Of a DNA stretch of 64,000 bases, positions 48,310-56,871 are shown piece by piece. Origin of the DNA: Streptococcus pseudopneumoniae (GTDB lineage Bacteria > Bacillota > Bacilli > Lactobacillales > Streptococcaceae); NCBI RefSeq assembly GCF_001074565.1, contig NZ_JUQX01000037.1:1-64000 (forward strand), read 5' to 3'. Positions within the stretch are counted from its first letter, which is position 1, and the number at the start of each line of letters is the position of its first letter. A program made the translations under genes and the position numbers. The notes under the pieces are model-generated. The model was not told the DNA's origin. It made no database searches and was given only the letters and a program-made list of their open reading frames with translations.

Positions 48310-48884
48310 TTCTGACTCCCTTGGACTGAATACTTAGCCATCACTTCTTCTACCTCTGCCAAGGTTATCCCAAATAACTCTAAGCGCTTGAGGAGTTGCT
48401 TGCCGTTGGAATAGCCGATGCGAAGCTGTTCGCCTAGATATTCTCTGCGTTTTCGGCTATCCGCTCCTGCTAGGAAACCAAGGCGAATCAAATCACTCCG
48501 ACTAATGTCAAACTCGTTCTCATTTTCAAATTGTTCTGTCACCTGAGCCAGCGCTGTTTTCAGGTCCTCATAGCTAGCGTGTTCGATTCCCAGTGAACGC
48601 CCCTTGGTCTTGGACTTAGGAACCGCTTCATCTCGTTTGAGAAAGGCATGCTGAACTGTCGGAAGGGCCGTCATAATCATGCGACGAATCCGCTCCCCAT
48701 TAAAATCTGGATCTGTAAAGACAATGACTCCATGCAATTCATGCAGGCGCTGAATGCGTTCTATATCCTGGTCATTGATGGCAGAACCTCGTGTTTCATA
48801 GGTCTCTACATCAAAGTAACGTTTGAGATTGGCTGTATCATCCCGTCCTTCGACTACGATGACTTGGGAAATTTTTTCTTTCAT
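48306..48884 (-). CDS. rnmV: Ribonuclease M5
   Basis: This 192-residue Toprim nuclease has VVEGRDDTANLKRYF, the FTDPDFNGERIRR metal-binding motif, and the C-terminal helical domain ending ITLAEVEEVMAKY. It matures 5S rRNA. The ATG overlaps the tatD stop (TGATG). A decayed copy of its last codons lies beyond the next gene. Confidence 0.96.
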   Translation of the reverse strand: MKEKISQVIVVEGRDDTANLKRYFDVETYETRGSAINDQDIERIQRLHELHGVIVFTDPDFNGERIRRMIMTALPTVQHAFLKRDEAVPKSKTKGRSLGIEHASYEDLKTALAQVTEQFENENEFDISRSDLIRLGFLAGADSRKRREYLGEQLRIGYSNGKQLLKRLELFGITLAEVEEVMAKYSVQGSQK

Positions 48885-49657
48885 CACTTGCTGTCCAATC
48901 CAAAGATACGCTCTGCATTGGCACTTGTCACAGCAGCTAATTCTTCTGTCGTCATGCCACGCAAGTCAGCGATAAAGTCCACCACATAGCGAGTATAAGC
49001 TGTCTTGTTTTCGCGACCACGTTTAGGAACTGGTGCCAAGTAAGGCGCATCCGTTTCTACCAAAATCTTGTCCAAAGGAAGTTCCCTAGCAGCCTCTTGG
49101 ATATCCGTTGCTTTCTTAAAAGTCACCACTCCTGAGAAAGAAATAGTCATACCAAGCTCGACAAACTTCTCAGCCCACTCAAGAGAACCTGAAAATGAAT
49201 GCATAATCCCACCACGAGGACCAACTCCCTCGCTCTTGATAATCTCATAAGTATCTTCTAACGCATCACGGGTATGAACCACAAAAGGTAAATTCAAATC
49301 CTTGGATAACTGAATCTGACGGCGAAAAACCTGCTCCTGCACCTCCTTAGATGCTGTCATCCAGTGATAGTCCAATCCAATCTCACCCAAGGCAACAACT
49401 TTGGGATGTTTTAACTTTTCAAGCAAGTAAGCTTCGACCTCGTCTGTGTATGTCCCTGCTTCAGTCGGATGCCAGCCAATAGTTGCGTAGAGTTGCTCAT
49501 ACTCATCTACTAACTCCAAGGCGCGCTCTATAGTCGGCTTGTCAAAGCCAACAATATTCATCCGAGTCACACCCATCTCAGCAGCCAAGGCAAGTTCTTC
49601 ATCTTCCCTTCCTGCAAATTCTTCTATATTTAAATGTGTATGCGTATCAAATATCAT
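48884..49657 (-). CDS. tatD: TatD-family metal-dependent hydrolase
   Basis: This 257-residue TIM-barrel nuclease has IFDTHTHLN, GEIGLDYHWM, PFVVHTRDA and the metal ligand ETDAPYLAPVP. TatD proteins have 3'-5' DNase activity. ATG 49657 is preferred because the product then begins MIFDTHTH, as in the family. It is coupled to rnmV, a common arrangement in Firmicutes. Confidence 0.95.
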   Translation of the reverse strand: MIFDTHTHLNIEEFAGREDEELALAAEMGVTRMNIVGFDKPTIERALELVDEYEQLYATIGWHPTEAGTYTDEVEAYLLEKLKHPKVVALGEIGLDYHWMTASKEVQEQVFRRQIQLSKDLNLPFVVHTRDALEDTYEIIKSEGVGPRGGIMHSFSGSLEWAEKFVELGMTISFSGVVTFKKATDIQEAARELPLDKILVETDAPYLAPVPKRGRENKTAYTRYVVDFIADLRGMTTEELAAVTSANAERIFGLDSK

Positions 49658-49692
49658 CTCTTCTAACCTCGTTTTCTTCCCTCTATTATACC

Positions 49693-49730
49693 AAAAAAGA
49701 GAAAGAGAGGTTAAGCCTTCTTTCTCCATT
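49693..49730 (-). terminator. Terminator after the peptide-binding lipoprotein
   Basis: On the minus strand AGAAAGAAGG pairs with CCTCTCTTTCT, followed by CTTTTTT. It overlaps the -35 region of tatD, whose TATAAT is at 49685-49690. Confidence 0.65.
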
Positions 49731-49736
49731 TTTTCT

Positions 49737-51701
49737 TTATTCTACATGTTTCGCTAGATCTTCTTGGGCTTTTTTGTTGGATTCGGCTTTTTCTTTTTGC
49801 CATTTTTCATAAAGCTCTTGATACTGTTTCGCAGTTACAGGATCCTTTTGCAACTCAACATACTTGTAGTTGTCCGCATCCCCTTTGTGTCCGACAAATG
49901 AGAAGGCTCCTGTGAACGGCACAGTCTTACGGAAGATTGGATTGGCTCCACCACTTTGAACGGGTAGGAAAAGAGCACTATCTGTTAGCCAAGCTTGAAC
50001 TTCAGCAAATTTTTCATAGCGAGCCTGAGTATTTTCAACCTCATTCTCTGCCGCATCCAACAACTTCTTATAGGTAGATAGATCAATTTTTTCCTTGACA
50101 TCATTGTCTTTTCCTGGGGTTAAACCAAGATTTTTTAACTGAGAACCAGATTCTGGATCCAAGAGGTCAAGATAGGTCTTAGGATCAGAGTAATCTCCGC
50201 TCCAGCCTGAAATGTCGATGTCATAGTCCTTTTGTTCAGCTGTATCAGCAAAGAAGGTTGCATTGTCTTTCTCGTCTGGAGACAATTGAATCACATCGAT
50301 AACAATATTGTCTGATCCAAGTGTTTCTTCAACTGTCTGCTTGAAAGAACTTGCTTGCTGTACGTCTAACTTAGCAGTCTGGTCAACCAACATATCTAAA
50401 TGGATAGGGAAGGCAACACCTTCTGCCTGCAAACTTTCTTTGGCTTTAGCGAATTCTGCCTTGGCTTTATCAGCATTCAAGAAGGCAGGTTGCGCGTCGT
50501 TCAGATTGATATTTGACCACTCTGTACCATAGTTGACTATCTTTTCATTGACAGCATCCCCGAAGTTTTTGCCTCCGATTTGAACAAAGTTGCTCGGTGT
50601 GACTGTGTTTCGAAGAATACGGTCAGCTCCATCTTCTCCATTTGTCTGCGCAGCGTAGGCATGACGGTCAAAGGCAAAGTTAATCGCCTGACGGAAATCT
50701 TTATTTTGCATAGCTAGACGTGAATCCGTCTTTTCTTTATCCGTCTGTTTCATGGTTTGATTGTAACTTTGACGGTTGACATTGAAAAGATAATAGAAGG
50801 TCACAGCGTTTTGAGGAGTATAAGTAATCTTATCCTCATTCCCTTTTTTCAGCTGGTCAAAGACAGAACTTGTCGGGAAGATACGTCCGTCTGTGTAGTT
50901 ACCTTCTAAGAATCCTCGAGCCAAACTATCTTGGTCTGAACCATCATAGAAGGAAAGTTTTATCTTCTCAATCTTCACATTGTCCTTATCCCAGTAATTA
51001 GGGTTCTTTTCAAACTCAATTAAAGATTTTGATGTGAAAGACTTGAACAAGTATGGTCCATTGGACAGGATGCTAGAAGGCGTTACACTTCCAAAGTCAT
51101 CTCCCTTGGATTTCAAAAAGGCTTCACTCACAGGGCTCAAAATCCCCCCGGTTGTCTTCGAATTCCAATAAGACTCCGGCTTGTTCAAGGTGTATTGAAG
51201 AGTATAATCATCCACAGCCTTGACTCCAACAGTCTCAAAGTCAGATGTTTTCCCCTCAACATAGTCTGCCAAACCTTTGATTGAGTCTTGGACCAAGTAC
51301 AAGTTTTCAGCCTTTTTATCAGCTGCATACTTCAGACCGGTCACAAAGTCATGAGCTGTCACTTCAGCATATTCTTCTCCCTCAGAGGTATACCACTTAG
51401 CTCCTTGGCGGATTTTGTAGGTATAGGTCAAACCATCTTTTGATACTGTCCATGACTCTGCCATAGAAGGAACGAGGTTCCCGTACTTATCATTTTCCAA
51501 CAAACCATCGATCAAGTTTGTCGTAATACTAGAGGTCGATCCACGTGTTGAAGTGATATAGTCTAATGTATCTGGGTTACTTGCAAATACATATGAGTAG
51601 GTTTTATCTGCAGCATTTGACTGCGTTGAGCCACAAGCTGCCATCAAAAAGCTTGCACTCAAAATTCCAGCCCCTAGTAGAAGGGCTTGTGATTTCTTCA
51701 T
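49737..51701 (-). CDS. Oligopeptide-binding lipoprotein (AliA/AliB-like)
   Basis: This 654-residue receptor has a lipobox MAAC (Cys about 23) and an SBP_bac_5 fold very similar to AmiA throughout. There are no permease or ATPase genes beside it, so it probably serves the AmiCDEF complex, as AliA and AliB do in pneumococcus. Which peptide or paralogue it matches cannot be said. It stands alone between tatD and rpmH, behind an extended -10 promoter (TGTGTATAAT at 51733-51742). Confidence 0.92.
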   Translation of the reverse strand: MKKSQALLLGAGILSASFLMAACGSTQSNAADKTYSYVFASNPDTLDYITSTRGSTSSITTNLIDGLLENDKYGNLVPSMAESWTVSKDGLTYTYKIRQGAKWYTSEGEEYAEVTAHDFVTGLKYAADKKAENLYLVQDSIKGLADYVEGKTSDFETVGVKAVDDYTLQYTLNKPESYWNSKTTGGILSPVSEAFLKSKGDDFGSVTPSSILSNGPYLFKSFTSKSLIEFEKNPNYWDKDNVKIEKIKLSFYDGSDQDSLARGFLEGNYTDGRIFPTSSVFDQLKKGNEDKITYTPQNAVTFYYLFNVNRQSYNQTMKQTDKEKTDSRLAMQNKDFRQAINFAFDRHAYAAQTNGEDGADRILRNTVTPSNFVQIGGKNFGDAVNEKIVNYGTEWSNINLNDAQPAFLNADKAKAEFAKAKESLQAEGVAFPIHLDMLVDQTAKLDVQQASSFKQTVEETLGSDNIVIDVIQLSPDEKDNATFFADTAEQKDYDIDISGWSGDYSDPKTYLDLLDPESGSQLKNLGLTPGKDNDVKEKIDLSTYKKLLDAAENEVENTQARYEKFAEVQAWLTDSALFLPVQSGGANPIFRKTVPFTGAFSFVGHKGDADNYKYVELQKDPVTAKQYQELYEKWQKEKAESNKKAQEDLAKHVE

Positions 51702-51785
51702 ATCTGTTCTCCATTTTTATAGTATATGAAATATTATACACTATTTCAGCAAAAATATAAAGTATTTTCAGACTGATATTATAGG

Positions 51786-51826
51786 AAAAAAGAAAAGCCA
51801 GTAGACTCGAGTTCCTACTGACTTCT
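51786..51826 (-). terminator. rpmH terminator
   Basis: On the minus strand AAGTCAGTAG pairs with CTACTGGCTT, followed by TTCTTTTTT. Confidence 0.8.
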
Positions 51827-51844
51827 TTGTTGAATTCGTTTGGA

Positions 51845-51979
51845 TTAAGCAGCCAAAACTTTGCGTCCTTTACGACGACGAGCTGCCAATACGCGACGAC
51901 CGTTTTTAGTTGACATACGGTTACGGAATCCGTGTTTGCGCGCACGACGAAGTTTACTTGGTTGATAAGTACGTTTCAC
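51845..51979 (-). CDS. rpmH: 50S ribosomal protein L34
   Basis: This 44-residue very basic protein begins [19 protein letters not shown] and ends GRKVLAA, the invariant L34 pattern. It starts with GTG at 51979, 8 nt after AGGAGG. Unlike many bacteria, no rnpA follows. Confidence 0.98.
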
Positions 51980-52053
51980 GATGAATACCTCCTCATAGAT
52001 TTTGTATTCGTTTAGCCGGCTATAAAGTGATCAGTTACTAAACATACTTTACT

Positions 52054-52082
52054 ATTCTATCTGATTCTGCCACTTTTGTCAA
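52054..52082 (-). promoter_or_regulatory. rpmH promoter
   Basis: On the minus strand TTGACA (52077-52082) and TAGAAT (52054-52059) are 17 bp apart. The 5' UTR is about 65 nt. Confidence 0.8.
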
Positions 52083-52123
52083 TAGCTCCAAGCAAATGTT
52101 TTCTAGCTTTTCCTATGAAAGCC

Positions 52124-53338
52124 CTATCTACGATACTGACTCAAGAAACGTGTCATCTTTTCTTGGATTTGTGCCAATTCATCTACACGAGGAAGGTAAA
52201 CGATACGGAAATGATCTGGTTCCTTCCAGTTAAAACCGCGACCATGAACCAAGAGAACCTTTTCTTGTTTCAAGAAATTGAGAACAAACTGCTCATCATC
52301 ATCGATGCGGTACATATTACGGTCAATTTTAGGGAAGATATAAAGACCCGCCTTAGGCTTGACCGCAGACAAACCTGGGATATCTTGGATAGCATTGTAA
52401 ATGAAGTTTCTTTGCTCGTAAATCCGTCCACCAGGAAGGAGCAATTCATCCACTGACTGGTGACCTCCTAGCGAGGTTTGTACAACTTGCTGGGCCAAAA
52501 CGTTGGAGCAAAGGCGCATATTTGACAGCATATTGAGCCCTTCGATATAGCCCTTAACATGAGTCTTAGGTCCAGATAAGACCATCCAGCCTACACGAAA
52601 ACCTGCGATACGGTGAGATTTTGACAGACCATTCATGCTGACGCAGAAGACATCTGGAGCCAAACTTGCTACCGGTGTATGCACATGTCCGTCCATCACC
52701 ATGCGATCATAGATTTCGTCCGCAAAGATGATCAAATCGTTTTGACGAGCAATCTCAATAATATCCAACAAGAGTTCCTTAGGATAAAGAGCTCCAGTTG
52801 GGTTATTTGGATTGATAAGGACAATAGCCTTGGTATTAGAGCTAATCTTAGATTTAATATCGTCCAAATCAGGGTACCATTCTGCTTCTTCATCACAGAT
52901 ATAGTGAACAGCATTTCCTCCAGCCAAGCTGACAGCAGCCGTCCAGAGAGGATAGTCTGGCATAGGTACCAAGACTTCATCACCGTTATCCAAAAGCCCT
53001 TGCATAGACATAACAATCAACTCACTGACACCGTTACCTAGATAGATGTCGTCGATGCCTACGTTTGGAAATTTTTTCAGTTGACAATACTGCATAATAG
53101 CCTTACGCGCCGAAAAAATACCCTTGGAATCAGAGTAACCTTCACTATCACGCGCATTCATAATCAAATCATGAATGACCTCATCAGGTGCTGTAAAACC
53201 AAATTCAGCAGGATTCCCTGTATTTAGACGCAAAATCTTTTCACCATTTGCGCGCATCCGCATGGCTTCTTCCAAAACCGGACCACGAATATCATAAGCC
53301 ACATGCTCTAACTTACTAGACTTGTTAAATTCTTTCAT
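52124..53338 (-). CDS. Pyridoxal-phosphate aminotransferase (AlaT-type)
   Basis: This 404-residue fold-type I aminotransferase has LNTGNPAEFGF, the NPNNPTGALYP motif, FADEIYDRMV and the PLP Lys in LSKSHRIAGFRVGW (about 240). Length and motifs match the AlaT/AspC-like enzymes that convert pyruvate and glutamate to alanine. Substrate is inferred. It forms a single-gene unit. Confidence 0.9.
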   Translation of the reverse strand: MKEFNKSSKLEHVAYDIRGPVLEEAMRMRANGEKILRLNTGNPAEFGFTAPDEVIHDLIMNARDSEGYSDSKGIFSARKAIMQYCQLKKFPNVGIDDIYLGNGVSELIVMSMQGLLDNGDEVLVPMPDYPLWTAAVSLAGGNAVHYICDEEAEWYPDLDDIKSKISSNTKAIVLINPNNPTGALYPKELLLDIIEIARQNDLIIFADEIYDRMVMDGHVHTPVASLAPDVFCVSMNGLSKSHRIAGFRVGWMVLSGPKTHVKGYIEGLNMLSNMRLCSNVLAQQVVQTSLGGHQSVDELLLPGGRIYEQRNFIYNAIQDIPGLSAVKPKAGLYIFPKIDRNMYRIDDDEQFVLNFLKQEKVLLVHGRGFNWKEPDHFRIVYLPRVDELAQIQEKMTRFLSQYRR

Positions 53339-53484
53339 CTTTTTTCCTCAATTCATCAGGATAGTAACATTATACCACTAGACAGGCCATGCGACAAGTT
53401 TTCAGAAATGAGTAAGCAAAAGAAAAGTCTCACTAAATGCGAAACCCTTCGGACATAGAAGATTGATCCTTTAGCTAAGTCCTA

Positions 53485-53784
53485 TCACATACCAAAAGAC
53501 AGACCAAGAAAGACCAAAGCTAAAAAAGAATCATACAAAAGATTAAACATAAGAAAGAGCCCCCACGTGACCAAATAGTCCATGTGGCCACTTCTTTTGG
53601 CTACTAAAAATAAGATTAGATGATAAACCAAATGAAAAAGCAAAAATCCCACAAATCCTGGATAAAGAATCGGAATAATCTTCTCTAGCTGCCAAACCAT
53701 CACTACTTCTCCTACAAGTGACGCAAGGATAACTCCATGATAAAGAAAACTTATTTTTTTAGAAGCTTGAACAAAATCTTTCAT
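53485..53784 (-). CDS. Small membrane protein of unknown function
   Basis: This 99-residue protein has about three spans (14-30, 38-58 and 70-95) and no recognised motif. The frame is complete, but its SD is weak, so existence is likely and not certain. It lies between the aminotransferase gene and the divergent usp gene. Confidence 0.6.
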   Translation of the reverse strand: MKDFVQASKKISFLYHGVILASLVGEVVMVWQLEKIIPILYPGFVGFLLFHLVYHLILFLVAKRSGHMDYLVTWGLFLMFNLLYDSFLALVFLGLSFGM

Positions 53785-53950
53785 ACTTTCTCATCCCCTC
53801 GCTGTGTTTTCTACTATCCCGTTTTCTTTTATTTTAACATATCTCCACCAAAATGAATCTCCAATAATATTTATTTAAATATGATTTTTGCTTTACTTCT
53901 TTAATGAAAAGGGTTACAATAACAGTAAGAAAATTTCAGGAGGTTTCATT

Positions 53951-54403
53951 ATGGCACAACGTTACCAAAATGTTATGGTCGCAATTGATGGTTCTAAAGA
54001 AGCGGACTTGGCTTTCGTCAAAGGTGTTTACACTGCTCTACGCAACGAATCCAAGCTCACCATTGCCCATGTTATTGACACACGCGCTCTTCAAAGCGTG
54101 TCTACCTTTGATGCTGAAGTTTACGAAGAACTCCAAGTCGATGCTGAAAGTCTGATGAAGGAGTACGAAAAACGTGCAAGAGACGCTGGTGTGACTGATA
54201 TCCACATCGTCATCGAAATGGGAAATCCAAAAACCCTCCTTGCTCGTACTATTCCAGACGCAGAAAATGTCGATCTGATTCTCGTTGGTGCAACAGGTCT
54301 CAATGCTTTTGAACGCCTCTTGGTTGGCTCTTCATCTGAGTACATTCTCCGCCATGCCAAAGTCGACTTGCTGGTTGTGAGAGAAAGTGAGAAAACATTG
54401 TAA
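53951..54403 (+). CDS. Universal stress protein family (UspA)
   Basis: This 150-residue protein has the Usp fold: VMVAIDGSKEADLAF at the start and the ATP-binding GATGLNAFERLLVGSSSEYILRHA near the end. Such proteins bind ATP and help survival under stress. ATG 53951 is chosen because AGGAGG is 7 nt upstream. Upstream are TTTACT and TACAAT 17 bp apart. Confidence 0.95.
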   Translation: MAQRYQNVMVAIDGSKEADLAFVKGVYTALRNESKLTIAHVIDTRALQSVSTFDAEVYEELQVDAESLMKEYEKRARDAGVTDIHIVIEMGNPKTLLARTIPDAENVDLILVGATGLNAFERLLVGSSSEYILRHAKVDLLVVRESEKTL

Positions 54404-54408
54404 TCATT

Positions 54409-54435
54409 AAAAAAGGGAGTCTTGGACTCCTTTTC
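54409..54435 (+). terminator. usp terminator
   Basis: AAAAGGGAGTC pairs with GACTCCTTTT around a TTG loop. Confidence 0.8.
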
Positions 54436-54454
54436 ATTTGTCCTGATTGGGTCA

Positions 54455-54484
54455 CAAAAAGGCTTTAAACAATTGTTTAAAGCC
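54455..54484 (-). terminator. Terminator of the CAP-domain protein gene
   Basis: GGCTTTAAACAATTGTTTAAAGCC is a perfect inverted repeat, followed on the minus strand by TTTTTG. Confidence 0.85.
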
Positions 54485-54524
54485 TCAATCTTATTTAGAA
54501 AGTAGTTAATCCCAAAAGATTGAA

Positions 54525-56369
54525 TTATTTGTAACTGTATGCCCAGTAGTATACACCGTTTCCATCAACTACTGCTGCTACAGCTCCTTCAGTGACATTC
54601 GGATCGAGAAGCAAGTCTCTCAAACCACTGTTTGCCCATTTTTTAATGACAACAGCAGCATCTTCATCACGACGTCCTACAAAGCCTGTGCTATCGTACT
54701 GACGTGAAATTTCATTTGCTTTCGGAAGTGCTTGATTTTGATAAATGTCTTCAGACCAAGTCAATTCTTTCAATCCTTGAGCCTTACGAGTCTCATTGAT
54801 TTTAGCAAAAGCTTCTTTCGCTTTTGAAACATAGTCATAGTTTGTATCGTTTGTTGCTTCAACACGGTAAACAAACTTCACATAACCAAATTCTACATCA
54901 CTGTATTTCTTGTCTTCGACACCACTCTTGAGATTTGCAATCAAAACATAGTCCTTAGCGTATGGGTTTTCTTTAGTCTTCTCAAAGATTTCTGGATCTT
55001 CTATTTCCCACTCAACTTTAGCATCCCAACCAGAGTTATCAAGGAACTTAGGATTCATTTTTTCGATGACATAGTTTTTGAACTCTTCAACATTCTTGAA
55101 TGGCAATGCTTGACCTGCTTTAGCAGTCGTTACCAAGTTAGTTGAGTAAAGTTTCACGCTTGAGTTCTTGTCACTGTACATGTACTCGTCATCAGCAGTG
55201 TTTTCGTGAAGTTTTGGATCACGAGCTGGATCGTTTGGATCAGTCATCCCTTGAAGTTTCCATTTTCCTCCAAGCCACTTCCAGTATGCTGAGTAACCTG
55301 TACGCTCTGAGTTAGATGATACATAGTAGTAATGTGCACTACCATCGAAGTAGTAGTTGTTATCATTCTTGAGGACTGCATCACCTAGTTTACCTGGTGG
55401 GTAAACCAATTTTGGAGTTTGTCCATTTGGTGCCCAAGCCAAGTGTTCCAATCCTTCAGCTGGTTTTTCAACATAATCAGGGATTTGGTTTTCACTTGGT
55501 TCATCAGTCGTTACCAAACCTGGTGTTGTTGGGGTAGCTGGAGTTGCTGGTTGTTCTGGTTTTGACTCAGCTGGTGTTGTTGGCTCTTCAGGTTTATCAC
55601 TAGGAGCTGGTGTTGGAGTCTCTGGTTCTGCTGGTGTTGGAGCAGGAACTTCAGGTTGACTTGGGTGTGCTGGCTCAACCGGAGTTGTTGGTTGTTCTGG
55701 TTTTGGTTCAGCAGGTGTTGCCGGTTGTGCTGGTGTTGTTGTATCAGCAGAATCTTTCACCAATACCCACTTACCATTTTGGTAGTAGTAATAATCACCA
55801 TTGTCCAATACATAGTAATGGTACCCATTTTCGTAACGATAGTGCGGATCGTTTTCCAAGTTGTTAGTAGATGAGTTGTTGTTACTATTGTTTGTCAAAG
55901 GTTTCCACTGACCGTCACGATAAATACGGTAGTAGTGATTGCCATTCCAGTAAATATAGTTTTCATCGCTAGCAAGATTGTTGTAATCATTCCAATAGTT
56001 ATAACCATAGTAGTTGCTACTGTTGTCATAGCCATAGTAGTTATTCCAATTATTGTAACCGTAGTTGTAACTTGGGTAATAGCTACCATATCCATAGTTA
56101 TAACTTGGGTAGTAGCTATTGTAGCCATAGTTATAGCTTGGGTAATAACTGTTGTAGCCATAACTTCTTACAGTATAGTTTGATGTGCGGCCACGATTTG
56201 CAGTAGTACGGTTAGAAGTACGATTGCTTGAACGACGGCTAGTTCTTGTATAGTAGCTATTATTCCCATTCCAATTGTAAGCAGCGTGAGCTTCACTTGG
56301 TGCAAAAGTTGGAAGCATTGTTACAGCTGTTAAAACAGAAGCTGTCAAATAGGTATATTTTTTCTTCAT
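54525..56369 (-). CDS. Secreted CAP/SCP-domain protein with Tyr-rich and Pro-rich regions
   Basis: This 614-residue protein has a signal peptide with likely cleavage after AHA (about 29), an Arg/Ser/Asn-rich segment, four copies of a Tyr-rich repeat around NSYYPSYNYGY (about 68-100), aromatic YY-x-G-x-W modules (YRDGQWKPL, YQNGKWVLV, LGGKWKLQG) and a long Pro/Thr/Glu linker (about 210-290). A C-terminal CAP-like domain (about 510-614) ends VYYWAYSYK. There is no LPXTG motif. Its role is unknown; the aromatic modules could bind wall polymers. It is monocistronic with a long leader. Confidence 0.85.
   Translation of the reverse strand: MKKKYTYLTASVLTAVTMLPTFAPSEAHAAYNWNGNNSYYTRTSRRSSNRTSNRTTANRGRTSNYTVRSYGYNSYYPSYNYGYNSYYPSYNYGYGSYYPSYNYGYNNWNNYYGYDNSSNYYGYNYWNDYNNLASDENYIYWNGNHYYRIYRDGQWKPLTNNSNNNSSTNNLENDPHYRYENGYHYYVLDNGDYYYYQNGKWVLVKDSADTTTPAQPATPAEPKPEQPTTPVEPAHPSQPEVPAPTPAEPETPTPAPSDKPEEPTTPAESKPEQPATPATPTTPGLVTTDEPSENQIPDYVEKPAEGLEHLAWAPNGQTPKLVYPPGKLGDAVLKNDNNYYFDGSAHYYYVSSNSERTGYSAYWKWLGGKWKLQGMTDPNDPARDPKLHENTADDEYMYSDKNSSVKLYSTNLVTTAKAGQALPFKNVEEFKNYVIEKMNPKFLDNSGWDAKVEWEIEDPEIFEKTKENPYAKDYVLIANLKSGVEDKKYSDVEFGYVKFVYRVEATNDTNYDYVSKAKEAFAKINETRKAQGLKELTWSEDIYQNQALPKANEISRQYDSTGFVGRRDEDAAVVIKKWANSGLRDLLLDPNVTEGAVAAVVDGNGVYYWAYSYK
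56141..56166. repeat. Tyr-rich tandem repeat region (part)
   Basis: Within the CAP-protein gene about 33-bp units encoding YGYNSYYPSYN recur tandemly between roughly 56040 and 56170. Such repeats can vary in number by slippage. Confidence 0.7.
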
Positions 56370-56476
56370 TTCAACCTCTTAATTTTTGAATTTCTAAACT
56401 TGAAAATTAAAATAATAAAAATTTGGAAAGCAATTGTGCACAATTTTATAACTAAACCTCAAAGCTAGAGTGAATT

Positions 56477-56546
56477 CCTCACATCAACTTATTAACAGGC
56501 TTGAAATAAACAAGTTGACTACTGTCTTTAAAAAGAGCATATTATA
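56477..56546 (-). promoter_or_regulatory. CAP-protein promoter and leader motif
   Basis: TATAAT (56541-56546) on the minus strand, then a leader with AGTAGTCAACTTG, ATTTCAAGCCTGTT and TGTGAGG (56477-56530). The block parallels the trmL leader. The CAAC TT and AAGTTG parts can pair. The ATG is about 165 nt downstream, an unusually long 5' UTR. Confidence 0.5.
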
Positions 56547-56828
56547 GCAGTACGAGGATTTTATATTTATTCGCTTTCTGAATTCATTCTAACACACTAA
56601 GTTTTAAATATCAAATAATTTGACTTACATATTTTTGATAAAAATCTACAAAAAGCGATATATTATACTAAAATATATTGCTTTTAGCTATTTTGTGTAA
56701 TTTCAGTATACTATCATTATTCTTCCGAAAACAATACAAATATTTTCATTTCATTTTCTAGTATAAAAATGCTTATAATAATTAGTGATATATTTACAAA
56801 TGTTCGTTTTCTGTTACTATAGATTCAA
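56547..56828. other. AT-rich gene-free stretch
   Basis: No supported gene, repeat or RNA is seen here. It separates the CAP-protein promoter from the terminator of the HAD gene. Confidence 0.5.
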
Positions 56829-56866
56829 GAAAAACCTTTCCTGGTTTTTATCCCAAGAAAGGCTTC
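56829..56866 (-). terminator. Terminator of the HAD fusion gene
   Basis: On the minus strand GCCTTTCTTGG pairs with CCAGGAAAGGT, followed by TTTTC. Confidence 0.8.
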
Positions 56867-56871
56867 ATGAC

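Noticed and set aside
51733..51790. CodY-like site upstream of the orphan peptide receptor (TATTTTCAGACTGAT)
   Set aside because: Only 10 of 15 positions match the consensus, which is too weak in AT-rich DNA.
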